The notes under the pieces were generated by a model. The model did not search any database. It worked only from the letters and a program-made list of their open reading frames with translations, and was not told the DNA's origin. A stretch of 64,000 nucleotides of DNA from JADCRZ01 sp965200945. GTDB taxonomy: Bacteria; Bacteroidota; Bacteroidia; Chitinophagales; Chitinophagaceae. The stretch lies in the NCBI GenBank assembly GCA_965200945.1, contig OZ241749.1, positions 2,914,001-2,978,000 on the forward strand, written 5' to 3'. The position numbers and the translations under genes are program-made. Within the stretch, counting starts at the first letter, position 1; each line of letters starts with the position of its first letter. This document shows, in pieces, positions 1 to 8,827 of the stretch.

Positions 1-36
1 AGTGCAAACACCCTCTTTTACTAATCAGGACCTGCT

Positions 37-1485
37 ATGAAGAAAAAAAATCTACCTGCACACCTCATCCTTCTTTGTGCCTGGGCTGCCTGCCTGCTTT
101 GTTCAGCAACCCGGCTCGCAGCACAGCCTCCTTCAAGTAAACCAAGACTCAGCCCCGTACTTGACGCCAATATCAACGGGTTCTGGGAATACCTTCCCCG
201 CAATTACAGCATTGATCTTACGCAAACCTATCCCCTGCTGGTTTTCATGCACGGATACGGCGAAAGCGGATCGACACCCGACTCCATCACCCTGCGCCAG
301 CTACTCAACAACGGAACGCCCAAGATCATCGGCAACGGTCTTTTTCCCGACAGTTTTTATGTGGGAGGCAAATGGTTTAAATTCATCGTGATCGCTCCGC
401 AGATCAAAGACGGCTTCCTCGACCTGAGCAGCACGGTAGCCCCCTCCACGATAGACGCCGTGATCGAATACGCCAAAGGGGCCTACCGGGTTGATCCGAA
501 CCGGATCTACCTTGCCGGACTGAGCATGGGCGGCGGTGTTACGTGGGACTATGCAGGCAGCTCTGCCGCAGCTGCCCGGAAGCTGGCAGCTGTTGCCATC
601 GCCTGCGGCGCTGCTGACCTGGATGCCACGAAAGCCCGGAACATCGCCGGTGCAGAACTGCCCGTTCTTGCCACCCACAACCTCGGCGACGATCTTATTC
701 TCGCCTCCAGAACAAAAGCTAATATCCAGGCGATCGAGGCTTTCGATCCCAATCCGGCGCCCCGCGCATATTACTGGGACAGCACCAGCGGGGGCAGCAT
801 CAAACACAATGTATGGACGCGCACCTTCGAAAACCTGGCGTCCGGCAGTACGGTGGGTGGCAATCTGCGCGATTCGCTGGGCATGAATGTATATGAATGG
901 CTGCTTCAGTACGAACGGGGGCAGACCAGCCTGCCGGTTGTCTGGCAAAGTTTTACCGCCGACATCCGCAATACCACGGTGGTACTGCGGTGGGAAGTTT
1001 CTTCCGAACACAATCTGAAAGCGTACGAAGCAGAAAAAAGTCATGACGGACAAACCTGGAAAAAATTTGCCTCGGCTGCACCTTCTGCCGGCAGTGACCC
1101 GGTGCAGGTGTACAGCGTTACCGATGCGGAAGCTATGCAGGCTGTAACTTATTATCGCATCAAACAGATCGACCTCGATGGAAAAAGCACCTATTCGACG
1201 GTAGAAAAACTCATCCGGCCGGCCGCATCGGCCACCGTCCGCATCTTTCCCAGTCCTTTCACCGGCAGCCTGACGGTCAGCTTCCTGAGCGCGGTGCCGC
1301 AGGTTGTAACGGCACAACTGATAAACAGTGCCGGCAGCGTGGTGGCCCTGCAGCGAATAATCCCGGTAGCAGGCAGCCAGCGCCTCGCAATCAATGGATT
1401 GCAGGGCCTTCCGGCAGGTATGTACTGGATCAAACTGACGGACCAGAAAGGGACGGTACTGGCAACGGAAAAAGTTTTCAAATAA
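37..1485 (+). CDS. Secreted alpha/beta-hydrolase (esterase-like) with T9SS sorting tail
   Basis: 482 residues. A signal peptide covers about residues 1-30, ending in AAQ. The catalytic region, about 40-290, has the HGYGESG oxyanion-loop pattern near residue 70 and the nucleophile elbow GLSMGG with Ser163. This resembles the carboxylesterase / polyhydroxybutyrate-depolymerase-like branch of alpha/beta hydrolases. Residues about 300-395 form the beta-sandwich domain usual in Bacteroidota secreted proteins (WEVSSEHNLKAYEAEKS). The last 80 residues (IFPSPF, then LPAGMYWIKL) match the type A T9SS C-terminal sorting domain. The protein is therefore probably exported by Sec and passed to the outer surface by T9SS. 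The substrate cannot be told from sequence. The gene stands alone ahead of gmk, which has its own promoter-like box. Confidence 0.8.
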   Translation: MKKKNLPAHLILLCAWAACLLCSATRLAAQPPSSKPRLSPVLDANINGFWEYLPRNYSIDLTQTYPLLVFMHGYGESGSTPDSITLRQLLNNGTPKIIGNGLFPDSFYVGGKWFKFIVIAPQIKDGFLDLSSTVAPSTIDAVIEYAKGAYRVDPNRIYLAGLSMGGGVTWDYAGSSAAAARKLAAVAIACGAADLDATKARNIAGAELPVLATHNLGDDLILASRTKANIQAIEAFDPNPAPRAYYWDSTSGGSIKHNVWTRTFENLASGSTVGGNLRDSLGMNVYEWLLQYERGQTSLPVVWQSFTADIRNTTVVLRWEVSSEHNLKAYEAEKSHDGQTWKKFASAAPSAGSDPVQVYSVTDAEAMQAVTYYRIKQIDLDGKSTYSTVEKLIRPAASATVRIFPSPFTGSLTVSFLSAVPQVVTAQLINSAGSVVALQRIIPVAGSQRLAINGLQGLPAGMYWIKLTDQKGTVLATEKVFK

Positions 1486-1510
1486 AAGACGGGGCGCGCA
1501 GGTGGCAGGA

Positions 1511-1518
1511 TAGATTTG
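1511..1518 (+). promoter_or_regulatory. -7 box for gmk
   Basis: TAGATTTG fits the Bacteroidota -7 consensus TAnnTTTG. It lies 32 bases before the GTG start of gmk. No clear -33 TTTG was found at the usual spacing, so this is a motif match only. Confidence 0.5.
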
Positions 1519-1550
1519 CTTTTCTTTGCACCCAACATCGCCGAACAGCA

Positions 1551-2129
1551 GTGAGCACAAAAAACAAAATCATCATACTCACCGCTCCTTCCGGAGCCGG
1601 GAAAACATCCATCACCCGGTTCCTCCTGCAAACTTTTTCGCAGCTGGCTTTTTCCGTATCGGCGGCCACCCGGTTTCCCCGCAACAATGAAACCGATGGG
1701 ATAGATTATTACTTCCTGAGCCCCAGGGAATTCAACCGGCGTATCCAGGCCAATGAATTCGTGGAATGGGAGATGGTGTATGAAGGAAAGTACTACGGTA
1801 CCCTGAAAAGCGAGTTCGAGCGCATCTGGAAGGCGGGCAGGATCCCGGTGCTTGATATCGACGTGAAGGGCGCCATCCACGTGCAAAAGCAGTATCCCGA
1901 CAACACCCTTTCCATCTTCATACAGCCGCCTTCCATCGAAGAACTGAAACGCCGGCTCGTCGGCCGGGGCACCGAAAACGAGGAAGCGCTGCAGGCAAGG
2001 GTGAACAAAGCATCTTATGAAATTTCCTTCCGCCAGCACTTCAACAAGATCATTGTCAACGATGAACTCGACAAAGCCTGCCGGGAAGCCCGGCAGGCCG
2101 TCAGCGATTTTATTGAAGAAAACGGCTGA
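1551..2129 (+). CDS. gmk: Guanylate kinase
   Basis: 192 residues, the normal length for the family. Guanylate kinase phosphorylates GMP (and dGMP) to GDP with ATP in the cytosol, an essential step of purine nucleotide salvage and synthesis. The P-loop APSGAGKT is at residues 11-18. The GMP-binding region shows SVSAATRFPRNNETDGIDYYF, cited here only for its family-typical R and DG-Y pattern, followed by FVEWEMVYEGKYYG. LDIDVKGA matches the Walker-B-like strand. The start is a GTG; no closer ATG keeps the conserved N-terminus. A TAGATTTG box precedes it. Downstream is the CBS membrane protein, 46 bases away. Confidence 0.95.
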   Translation: MSTKNKIIILTAPSGAGKTSITRFLLQTFSQLAFSVSAATRFPRNNETDGIDYYFLSPREFNRRIQANEFVEWEMVYEGKYYGTLKSEFERIWKAGRIPVLDIDVKGAIHVQKQYPDNTLSIFIQPPSIEELKRRLVGRGTENEEALQARVNKASYEISFRQHFNKIIVNDELDKACREARQAVSDFIEENG

Positions 2130-2175
2130 CCCCCCTCCCCTTTTCGTTCATTTTTTTTATATACATTCGTAGTCT

Positions 2176-3456
2176 ATGATCAACTTGAACACGATAGGGT
2201 ACATTGTTATCGCGATCCTGCTCATCGGCTTTTTCAACGGACTTCAGGTTGCCTTTGTCAGCATCAGCAAGTTAACCATAGAACTCAAAAAGAAACAAGG
2301 TCGCCGCAGCGGCATCCTTCTCTCCAACTTCGTTGATCACCCCACCCGGTTCATCGGTTCCACACTGGTGGGTTACAGCCTTTTCCTGGTCATCTACGGG
2401 TTGCTGGTGGGCGAAATGCTGCACCCCATCTGGAACTGGCTCATTACCAAACAGAAGATCGCCGAAAGTTATGTGAACTTCATCAAGCTCACGTTTGAAA
2501 CGCTCACTTCCACCGCCATCATCCTGCTTCTGGGTCAGTTTCTGCCACGTGCCATCTGGCGGGTCAAAAACGAATGGATCCTGACCCGGGTCATCTCGTC
2601 CATCACCAAGTTCTTTTACCGCATCTTCCACCCCGTCTCTTCCATGCTGGTGTATATTTCGGAAGGAGTGCTCACCTACCTGTTCAATGTGCGCATCGAT
2701 GAGAAAAAAGAAGCGTTCTCCCGGTCGGACCTCGAGCATTTTTTCCTGCAGACAAGCGAGCAGGATGCCGACAACCAGGACCTCAACACCGAGCTGTTCG
2801 AGAACGCGCTTTCGCTCCACACCATCAAGATCCGCAAATGCCTGGTACCCCGCAAAGAGATCGTCGGCATCGACATATCCGCCTCCATCGATGCAGTGAA
2901 GGAAAAGTTCATCAGCACACAGCTGAGCAAGCTGCTGGTGTTTGAGCAGAATATCGACCACATTCTCGGATATGTGCACCAGCTCGACCTTTTCAAGAAC
3001 CCGCCCAACGTAAAATCGATCATGTTGCCGATACCCGCCGTACCGGAAAGCATGAGCGCCACCGGACTAATCTCCAAGTTTTCGCAGGAGAGAAGAAGCA
3101 TTGCCTGGGTGGTGGACGAATTCGGCGGCACTGCCGGCATCGTGACCATGGAAGACCTGCTGGAAGAGATCTTCGGGGAGATCAAGGACGAGTACGACAC
3201 CGAAGATTTCGAAGAAAAAAAGCTGTCGGACGAGGAATTTATTTTTTCCGGCCGGCTCGAGCTGGATTATCTCAACGAAAAATACGAACTCGACCTGCCG
3301 GAAAATGAATCGGAAACCCTGTCGGGTTTTATCATTCACAAACACGAGACCATCCCCAAGCTGAAAGAACGCATCATCATCGGTGATTATGAGTTCGATA
3401 TCATGAGTGTGAGCGACACCCGGATCGAAATGGTGAGGATGAAAGTTTTAAAGTAG
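2176..3456 (+). CDS. CorC/HlyC-family CBS-domain membrane protein
   Basis: 426 residues. The N-terminal DUF21/CNNM-type membrane domain spans about residues 1-180 with several hydrophobic segments (YIVIAILLIGFFNGLQVAFVS first). A CBS pair covers about 210-330, with the family signature WVVDEFGGTAGIVTMEDLLEEIFGEI near its end, cited in part. A small CorC/HlyC C-terminal domain covers about 345-426. Relatives act in Mg2+/Co2+ transport or resistance. In gliding flavobacteria the related GldE protein has the same architecture, so a link to gliding cannot be excluded. A near-consensus -7 box (TACATTCG) sits just ahead of the ATG. The ion specificity is not visible in the sequence. Confidence 0.85.
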   Translation: MINLNTIGYIVIAILLIGFFNGLQVAFVSISKLTIELKKKQGRRSGILLSNFVDHPTRFIGSTLVGYSLFLVIYGLLVGEMLHPIWNWLITKQKIAESYVNFIKLTFETLTSTAIILLLGQFLPRAIWRVKNEWILTRVISSITKFFYRIFHPVSSMLVYISEGVLTYLFNVRIDEKKEAFSRSDLEHFFLQTSEQDADNQDLNTELFENALSLHTIKIRKCLVPRKEIVGIDISASIDAVKEKFISTQLSKLLVFEQNIDHILGYVHQLDLFKNPPNVKSIMLPIPAVPESMSATGLISKFSQERRSIAWVVDEFGGTAGIVTMEDLLEEIFGEIKDEYDTEDFEEKKLSDEEFIFSGRLELDYLNEKYELDLPENESETLSGFIIHKHETIPKLKERIIIGDYEFDIMSVSDTRIEMVRMKVLK

Positions 3457-3515
3457 GCATCTGCAAGAGGCATTTAAACCGTAAGTTAAGTAGGGTGGAT
3501 TCTGCGATTAAGTAT

Positions 3516-3523
3516 TAAATTTG
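3516..3523 (+). promoter_or_regulatory. -7 box for tatC
   Basis: TAAATTTG is a full match to TAnnTTTG, 18 bases before the ATG at 3542. A TTG at 3521 that could extend the reading frame lies inside this box, which argues for the ATG as the true start. Confidence 0.55.
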
Positions 3524-3541
3524 CCCGCTTTAAACATACTA

Positions 3542-4390
3542 ATGGCATTCAGTAAAATATTCAGGAACTCCCCGGAAAAGGCAGAAATGTCATTTGTAGA
3601 TCATCTTGAGGAGTTGCGGTGGCATCTGTTTCGGTCAGTTATTGCGCTTTTGGTTGGGGTTATCCTGGTTTTTCTGAAGATGGATTTTTTCTTCAACAGG
3701 ATCATCCTCGGCCCCGCCCACAGCGATTTTATCACCTACCGGGTGCTTTGCGATGTGAGTCATAAGATCGGCATGGGCAACGCCATGTGCCTCGAAAATA
3801 TCAACCTGAAACTGGTTGCCAATGAAATGAGCAGCCAGTTCATGATGAGTTTTACCATCGCCTTCGTCGGTGGTTTTGTACTTGCCTTCCCTTATGTTTT
3901 TTATGAATTCTGGCGATTCACCCGGCCTGCGCTGACGGAAAAGGAAAGACAGAAGACCGGCGGGGTCATCTTCTGGGTTTCGCTCCTCTTTTTCACGGGT
4001 GTGGCTTTTGGCTATTTTCTCGTAGCCCCTTATACGGTCAACTTCTTCGCTTCCTATACGCTGAGCCCCATCATCTCCAACCTTTTCACGATAGACGATT
4101 ACATCGACAACATCGTGTCCCTCGTTCTCGGTACCGGTATCGTATTCCAGCTTCCGTTGCTGGTTTTCTTTCTTTCCCGGATCGGCGTGGTTACCCCCGC
4201 TTTCCTGCGTACCTACCGCAAGTATGCCTTTATGATCATCCTCGTTGTAGCGGCTGTAATTACTCCGCCGGATGTGGTGAGTATGGCCATTTGCACGGTT
4301 CCCCTGTTGCTGCTGTATGAGATCAGCATCTGGATCTCCGCGCGGGCGCTGAAAGACGCCGAGAAGAAGGAATTGCAGGAATGGAGCTAA
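3542..4390 (+). CDS. tatC: Sec-independent (Tat) translocase subunit TatC
   Basis: 282 residues from the ATG at 3542. A TTG 21 bases earlier is in frame but falls in the promoter box. TatC is the polytopic inner-membrane receptor that binds twin-arginine signal peptides and starts export of folded proteins. The family hallmark FVDHLEELRWHLFRS is at about residues 18-32, followed by six hydrophobic segments, the FYEFWRFTRPAL loop and the terminal VAAVITPPDVVSM stretch. No tatA/tatE gene is adjacent. Its presence is relevant here because three other products of this window carry twin-arginine signals. Confidence 0.95.
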   Translation: MAFSKIFRNSPEKAEMSFVDHLEELRWHLFRSVIALLVGVILVFLKMDFFFNRIILGPAHSDFITYRVLCDVSHKIGMGNAMCLENINLKLVANEMSSQFMMSFTIAFVGGFVLAFPYVFYEFWRFTRPALTEKERQKTGGVIFWVSLLFFTGVAFGYFLVAPYTVNFFASYTLSPIISNLFTIDDYIDNIVSLVLGTGIVFQLPLLVFFLSRIGVVTPAFLRTYRKYAFMIILVVAAVITPPDVVSMAICTVPLLLLYEISIWISARALKDAEKKELQEWS

Positions 4391-4415
4391 GATCCTGAGC
4401 CCATTCTGAATCCAT

Positions 4416-4423
4416 TATATTTG
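4416..4423 (+). promoter_or_regulatory. -7 box for the M28 peptidase gene
   Basis: TATATTTG matches TAnnTTTG exactly, 48 bases before the ATG at 4472. The predicted leader is about 40 nucleotides. Confidence 0.5.
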
Positions 4424-4471
4424 ATGCCCCAACCCTGCATGTACCATTTTATTTAATAACCAGCTCATATC

Positions 4472-6052
4472 ATGAAGAAACTGACTGTTTCGCTCCTGCT
4501 GCTTACGGGTGCGGCCGCCGGCTTTGCACAAAAAAATCCGGAAAAGTATGCGGCTACCATTACGGCGGCCGACCTTAAAAAACACCTGATCATCGTGGCC
4601 GGCGCCGGCATGGAAGGCCGGGAAACCGGTACGGAAGGCCAGAAAAAAGCGGCCGCCTATATCGAAAATGATTTTAAAACGCTGGGTCTTCGCCCCGGCA
4701 ACAATGGATCGTATCAGCAGGTCTACCCGCTTTTTCAAGACACCATCTTGTCGAGCAGGCTCGCCGTTGCAGGAAAAGAATACCAGTTTGGAAGGGACTA
4801 TACGATCGCTGCACAGACCGGTGTCAATAAAAACATCACCGCCGGCAAACTTGTGTTCGCCGGCTATGGCATCAGTGATTCACTGTACAATGACTATGCT
4901 TCGCTTGATGTGAATGGAGCAATTGTGGTGCTAGCGCCCGGTGAACCCCGGGAGAACAACCAGCCGCTGTTCCCCACCACCAGCCGCGCAATGAGCTGGG
5001 CGGGCGTCGGCCGCAAAACACAGGCTGCTTTGAGTAAAGGGGCCGCTGCTGTTTTCATTCTTTCCCCCCGCGCCGGCAACCTCGACTCTGCCGCTGCAAC
5101 AGCACAGCGCAGATCTACGCTTTACCTCGGCGGCAGAGCGGTGGCAGATGCAGCACGCCCTTCTGTGGCTACCATTTCGCAGGGCCTTTTTCATGAGCTT
5201 TTCGGCAGCGAATACGCCGATTCGGTCCTTAAAAAACTGGAAGGCACGGCAAAGTTCTCCCAGGCCGATTACCATACCGTAAATAAAGATATCTCTTTCG
5301 ACTGCCAGAAGAGTTCAATGGAAAAAGCCAACAGCAGCAACGTGCTCGGCGTACTGGAAGGAACAGACAAAAAGGAGGAGTACGTATTTATGACCGCCCA
5401 TTACGATCACCTCGGCACAAGGCCCAACGGAACCATTTTTTACGGCGCCGACGACGACGGCAGCGGAACGGTCTCTGTGCTGGAGATGGCCGAAGCGTTT
5501 GTAAAAGCGAAGGCGGAAGGCAACGGGCCGCGCCGCACCATAGTATTCATGACCGTGTCCGGCGAAGAAAAAGGCTTATGGGGCTCCGAGTATTACTCCG
5601 AGCATCCGCTGTTCCCGCTTGACAAAACATCGGTTGATCTCAACACCGATATGGTGGGCCGCCTCGATCCGAAGCGTACGTATGGCGACTCAATGAACTA
5701 TGTGTATGTGATCGGCGACGACAAGCTCAGCTCCGACCTGAAGCCGATCAGCGAATCGATCAATAAAAAATACGCCCACCTGGAGCTCGATTACAAATAC
5801 AACGATCCGAAAGACACCGAACGCATCTATTTCCGGAGCGACCATTACAATTTCGCCCGCAAAGGCGTGCCCATCATCTTTTACTTCAACGGCACCCACA
5901 ACGACTATCACCGCCCCAGCGACACGGTCGACAAGATCAATTTCGACGTCATGCAGAAACGGGTCAGGTTTATTTTCCTCACCGCCTGGGAAATGGCCAA
6001 CCGCAACGACATGGTAAAACGCGATATTCCCCTGCCGGAAGCGAACAGGTAG
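4472..6052 (+). CDS. Secreted M28-family zinc aminopeptidase
   Basis: 526 residues with a signal peptide (residues 1-19, ending GFA-Q). A protease-associated (PA)-like region occupies about 120-220. The M28 catalytic domain follows with all expected di-zinc ligands in order: His in AHYDHLG, Asp in GADDDGSG, Glu pair in SGEEKGLWGSEYY, Asp in NTDMVGR and His in YHRPSDT. The enzyme should remove N-terminal amino acids from peptides in the periplasm or outside the cell. It is transcribed alone and ends at a strong bidirectional terminator shared with the convergent deoxyhypusine-synthase-like gene. Confidence 0.88.
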   Translation: MKKLTVSLLLLTGAAAGFAQKNPEKYAATITAADLKKHLIIVAGAGMEGRETGTEGQKKAAAYIENDFKTLGLRPGNNGSYQQVYPLFQDTILSSRLAVAGKEYQFGRDYTIAAQTGVNKNITAGKLVFAGYGISDSLYNDYASLDVNGAIVVLAPGEPRENNQPLFPTTSRAMSWAGVGRKTQAALSKGAAAVFILSPRAGNLDSAAATAQRRSTLYLGGRAVADAARPSVATISQGLFHELFGSEYADSVLKKLEGTAKFSQADYHTVNKDISFDCQKSSMEKANSSNVLGVLEGTDKKEEYVFMTAHYDHLGTRPNGTIFYGADDDGSGTVSVLEMAEAFVKAKAEGNGPRRTIVFMTVSGEEKGLWGSEYYSEHPLFPLDKTSVDLNTDMVGRLDPKRTYGDSMNYVYVIGDDKLSSDLKPISESINKKYAHLELDYKYNDPKDTERIYFRSDHYNFARKGVPIIFYFNGTHNDYHRPSDTVDKINFDVMQKRVRFIFLTAWEMANRNDMVKRDIPLPEANR

Positions 6053-6077
6053 GGACCTTATAAAAACAACCTTCAAT

Positions 6078-6117
6078 AAAAAAGAGCGTCACAGTTTTAA
6101 TTGTGACGCTCTTTTTT
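6078..6117. terminator. Bidirectional intrinsic terminator
   Basis: A perfect 16-bp stem (6078-6093 with 6102-6117, core AGAGCGTCACA) encloses an 8-base loop and is flanked by A-tracts and T-tracts on both sides. It sits 25 bases after the M28 stop and 26 bases from the end of the convergent minus-strand gene, so it can serve both. Confidence 0.9.
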
Positions 6118-6142
6118 ATTTTGGATGAAACCGATGCTCCTC

Positions 6143-7129
6143 CTACCATCCCAATAACCACGCAAAGATCAGCGGGACTACGATGGTGGCATCGCTTTCG
6201 ACGATGTGTTTGGGTGTGTGGATGTCGAGCTTGCCCCAGGTGATCTTTTCGTTGGGCACGGCGCCGGAGTAGGAACCATAGGAAGTGGTTGAATCGCTGA
6301 TCTGGCAGAAATAACCCCAGAACGGAACATCATGCCATTCGAGATCCTGGTACATCATCGGCACCACGCAGATCGGGAAATCGCCTGCGATGCCCCCTCC
6401 TATCTGGAAAAATCCGATTCCTTTGCCGGAGGAATTTTCGCGGTACCAGCCGCTCAGCCAGACCATGTATTCTATCCCGCTCTTCATGGTAGTCGGCTTT
6501 ATCTGACCTTTGATCACATAGGAAGCAAAGATGTTTCCCATGGTGCTGTCTTCCCAGCCCGGTACTACCATGGGCAGGTTCTTTTCCGCAGCGGCGATCA
6601 TCCAGCTGTTCTTCGGATCGATCTCGTAATCTTCTTTCATCACCCCGCTCAGGAGCAGCTTGTACATGTACTCGTGCGGGAAATACCGCTCGCCTTTCGC
6701 ATCGGCGTCTTTCCAGATCGCCTCGATGTGTTTCTGGATCTTTCTGAAGGCTTCTTCTTCAGGGATGCAAGTATCTGTGACCCGGTTCAGTCCCTGCTCG
6801 AGCAGCTCCCATTCCTGCTGGGGGCTCAGGTCGCGGTAATTGGGGATGCGTTTGTAATGGCTGTGCGCCACCAGGTTCATGATGTCTTCTTCCAGGTTGG
6901 CGCCGGTGCAGCTGATGATGTCTACCTTGCCCTGGCGGATCATCTCGGCCAGCGATACGCCCAGCTCGCCCGTACTCATCGCGCCAGCCAGCGTGATCAT
7001 CATTTTCCCTCCTTCCACAAGATGTGTCTCGTATCCTTTCGCCGCATCTACCAGTGCGGCCGCATTAAAATGCCGGTAGTGATGCTCTATAAACTTCGAT
7101 ACCGGACCCTTATTTTCTGATGTTGACAT
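6143..7129 (-). CDS. Deoxyhypusine synthase family protein lacking the catalytic lysine
   Basis: 328 residues, cytosolic. It shows the deoxyhypusine synthase fold markers: MITLAGAMSTGELG (residues about 44-57), SCTGANLEEDI near 93, WMIAAAEKN near 175, PGWEDSTMG near 190, and the C-terminal ITWGKL. True deoxyhypusine synthases use NAD and spermidine and carry a lysine in GGGVVKHH (Lys329 of the human enzyme). Here the aligned stretch is GGGIAGDF, with Gly249 in the lysine position, so the classical covalent imine cannot form. Bacteria have no eIF5A substrate, so the real role is probably in polyamine-type chemistry or something unrelated; this is inference. It is a single gene facing a strong terminator. 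Confidence 0.8.
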   Translation of the reverse strand: MSTSENKGPVSKFIEHHYRHFNAAALVDAAKGYETHLVEGGKMMITLAGAMSTGELGVSLAEMIRQGKVDIISCTGANLEEDIMNLVAHSHYKRIPNYRDLSPQQEWELLEQGLNRVTDTCIPEEEAFRKIQKHIEAIWKDADAKGERYFPHEYMYKLLLSGVMKEDYEIDPKNSWMIAAAEKNLPMVVPGWEDSTMGNIFASYVIKGQIKPTTMKSGIEYMVWLSGWYRENSSGKGIGFFQIGGGIAGDFPICVVPMMYQDLEWHDVPFWGYFCQISDSTTSYGSYSGAVPNEKITWGKLDIHTPKHIVESDATIVVPLIFAWLLGW

Positions 7130-7256
7130 AGTAATAGATTTAATAGACCGGGCCTAGCGGGCCGGTTGGTTCAGGCCGCAAAAATAGATTTTTCAGGTTA
7201 CATTCCGGGATGAAGATTGTGCAACAGAAAGCGGAAAAGAACGGGCAGAAAAAGAG

Positions 7257-7282
7257 AAAGCCCTGCGGGGTGGCAGAGCTTT
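7257..7282 (-). terminator. Probable terminator of the PepSY-like gene
   Basis: A 10-base arm pair (7257-7266 with 7273-7282) has one internal mismatch. On the minus strand it is followed by a pyrimidine-rich TCTCTTTTTCTG tail. It lies 26 bases past the stop at 7308. Confidence 0.5.
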
Positions 7283-7307
7283 ACGGTTCAAAGGGTTTTG
7301 TGGGGAT

Positions 7308-7766
7308 TTATTCGGCGGTTTTCCTGATCTTTTTGAATATAAGCCAGTTGTTACCACCATCGCTTTTCAGCGACACTTTCTGATCGGCATTTTCCAGGGT
7401 GATGTAATACGTGGTTTCGTCTTCTTTGGCCAGTTCAAACAGTTCTGTTACCCAGCTGCTGCCGTAATTCTTTTTGATCTCGGCCTGCAGGATGATCGGC
7501 AGCTGGTTCACCACGATGTTGCGTGAGATACCCAGCAGTTCTCCGGCCTGTGAGAAGTAGGCGTACATAAACTGTTCGTTCATCTTGAAACGTGCTTCCA
7601 CATAGTTGGCGGTCACATTCCATTTGACGTCGCTGGCCTGAACGAATTTCTGGTTAAAAGTGCTGACGATCTGTTTGTTCACAGTGTTGTCGTCAATGTT
7701 TTTTGCGAAGGTGGTGGTGGTTAGAATGACTGCTAACAAAGCAAGTCCGGCGATTTTCTTTTTCAT
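7308..7766 (-). CDS. Small secreted PepSY-like protein
   Basis: 152 residues with a signal peptide (about 1-21, ending FA-K). The mature part resembles the PepSY-like / beta-lactamase-inhibitor-like small periplasmic proteins of Bacteroidota: a first repeat with VNKQIVSTFNQKF, VKWNV and EARFKMNEQ, then a second with LPIILQAEIKKNY and EDETTYYITLENA. The protein at 11462-11896 has the same layout and is a probable paralogue. No enzyme residues are evident and the function is unknown. It is transcribed divergently from acpH with 431 bases between them. Confidence 0.65.
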   Translation of the reverse strand: MKKKIAGLALLAVILTTTTFAKNIDDNTVNKQIVSTFNQKFVQASDVKWNVTANYVEARFKMNEQFMYAYFSQAGELLGISRNIVVNQLPIILQAEIKKNYGSSWVTELFELAKEDETTYYITLENADQKVSLKSDGGNNWLIFKKIRKTAE

Positions 7767-8197
7767 GATTTTTATTGTTATAATTTTTTGTTGGTTGTTT
7801 GAAGAATAAGACGCACCACTTTCAATTTGGTTACAGTTGCCGAATTTTATTTTTTAGAATTCCTTTTATCTGTACAAACCAGGTTGTTGCTGTACCTGAT
7901 CTTCAGCCGTCCGCATCTTCAATCCAGAACAAATGTATATGCGCGGTCAGCACCATCAATTACTGATTGACAGATGGCAATCGAACTTATAAGTTACCGT
8001 TATTATTACCGGCAACCCGCAACCGAAATAAGGATTGTTCCTTCAGAACCCTCTGCCGGCGCAGCTTGCAGCCGAACTCTTAAAAATTCTGTAAAACTGC
8101 GTTAAGCCGCCGTTAAATTGGAATAATGGCAGACAGGCTGTACACGATGCTGTAAAGAGCCGGCCCTATTTTTGCCTGATATCAAATAAAAAGATCA
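7767..8197. other. Intergenic region between divergent genes
   Basis: 431 bases between the PepSY-like gene (minus) and acpH (plus). It is AT-rich near both starts. The only element I can support is the -7 box at 8167 for acpH. I see no open frame with coding character, no repeat arm and no RNA fold I can name. Confidence 0.5.
8167..8174 (+). promoter_or_regulatory. -7 box for acpH
   Basis: TATTTTTG fits TAnnTTTG, 23 bases before the ATG at 8198. No matching -33 element is obvious. Confidence 0.5.
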
Positions 8198-8794
8198 ATG
8201 AACTATCTGGCCCACGCATACCTTTCATTTCAGGAACCTGGGATTGTGGTGGGTAATATGATCAGTGATTTTGTAAAAGGAAAAAAGAAATTGGATTTTT
8301 CTCCTACTATTCAGCAAGGCATCTCCCTGCATCGCGACATAGACAATTTTACGGACGCACATAACATAACCACTGAAGCCAAACAGTTTTTCAGGCCGGT
8401 ATACAGATTATACGCCGGCGCGTTCATCGACATTGTATATGATCACTTTCTTGCAAACGACCTGAACGAGTTTGAGGGTCCGGAGGCGCTGCAACAGTTC
8501 GCCCGGCAAACCTACCAGACCCTCGCTGAATATGAAGCCGTGTTCCCGGTCTCCTTTTTGCAGATGTTCCCTTACATGCGACAGTACGACTGGTTATCTA
8601 ATTACCGGCTGATCGAAGGCATGCGGAGAAGTTTCGGCGGACTGGTAAGGAGATCCCTGTATATGGAAGATGCGGAACCGGCTTTTGATATCTTTAAAGA
8701 AAACTACGACAGCCTGAAACAATGCTATGAACAGTTTTTTCCTTCTTTGAAGATTTATGCCCGGCAGCGGCTTCAGCAACTGAAAAATTTTTGA
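8198..8794 (+). CDS. acpH: Acyl carrier protein phosphodiesterase (AcpH/DUF479 family)
   Basis: 198 residues, close to the family's usual 190-200. AcpH removes the 4'-phosphopantetheine arm from holo-ACP. The family signature is clear: MNYLAHAYLS at the N-terminus, GNMISDFVKG near residue 24, the metal-binding GISLHRDIDNFTD (residues about 46-58) and FIDIVYDHFLANDL (about 84-97). These His/Asp clusters fit the HD-like metal centre described for the family. No signal peptide, so the protein is cytosolic. The DUF2911 gene follows after 33 bases with its own -7 box. Confidence 0.88.
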   Translation: MNYLAHAYLSFQEPGIVVGNMISDFVKGKKKLDFSPTIQQGISLHRDIDNFTDAHNITTEAKQFFRPVYRLYAGAFIDIVYDHFLANDLNEFEGPEALQQFARQTYQTLAEYEAVFPVSFLQMFPYMRQYDWLSNYRLIEGMRRSFGGLVRRSLYMEDAEPAFDIFKENYDSLKQCYEQFFPSLKIYARQRLQQLKNF

Positions 8795-8799
8795 CAACC

Positions 8800-8807
8800 T
8801 ATATTTG
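8800..8807 (+). promoter_or_regulatory. -7 box for the first DUF2911 gene
   Basis: TATATTTG matches the consensus and lies 20 bases before the ATG at 8828, directly after the acpH stop. The DUF2911 gene can thus be expressed independently of acpH. Confidence 0.5.
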
Positions 8808-8827
8808 TGAATTAAAAACGATCTACT

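Noticed and set aside
301..1560. Open frame of 419 codons on the minus strand
   Set aside because: Opposite the esterase, whose signal peptide, Ser motif and T9SS tail are all clear.
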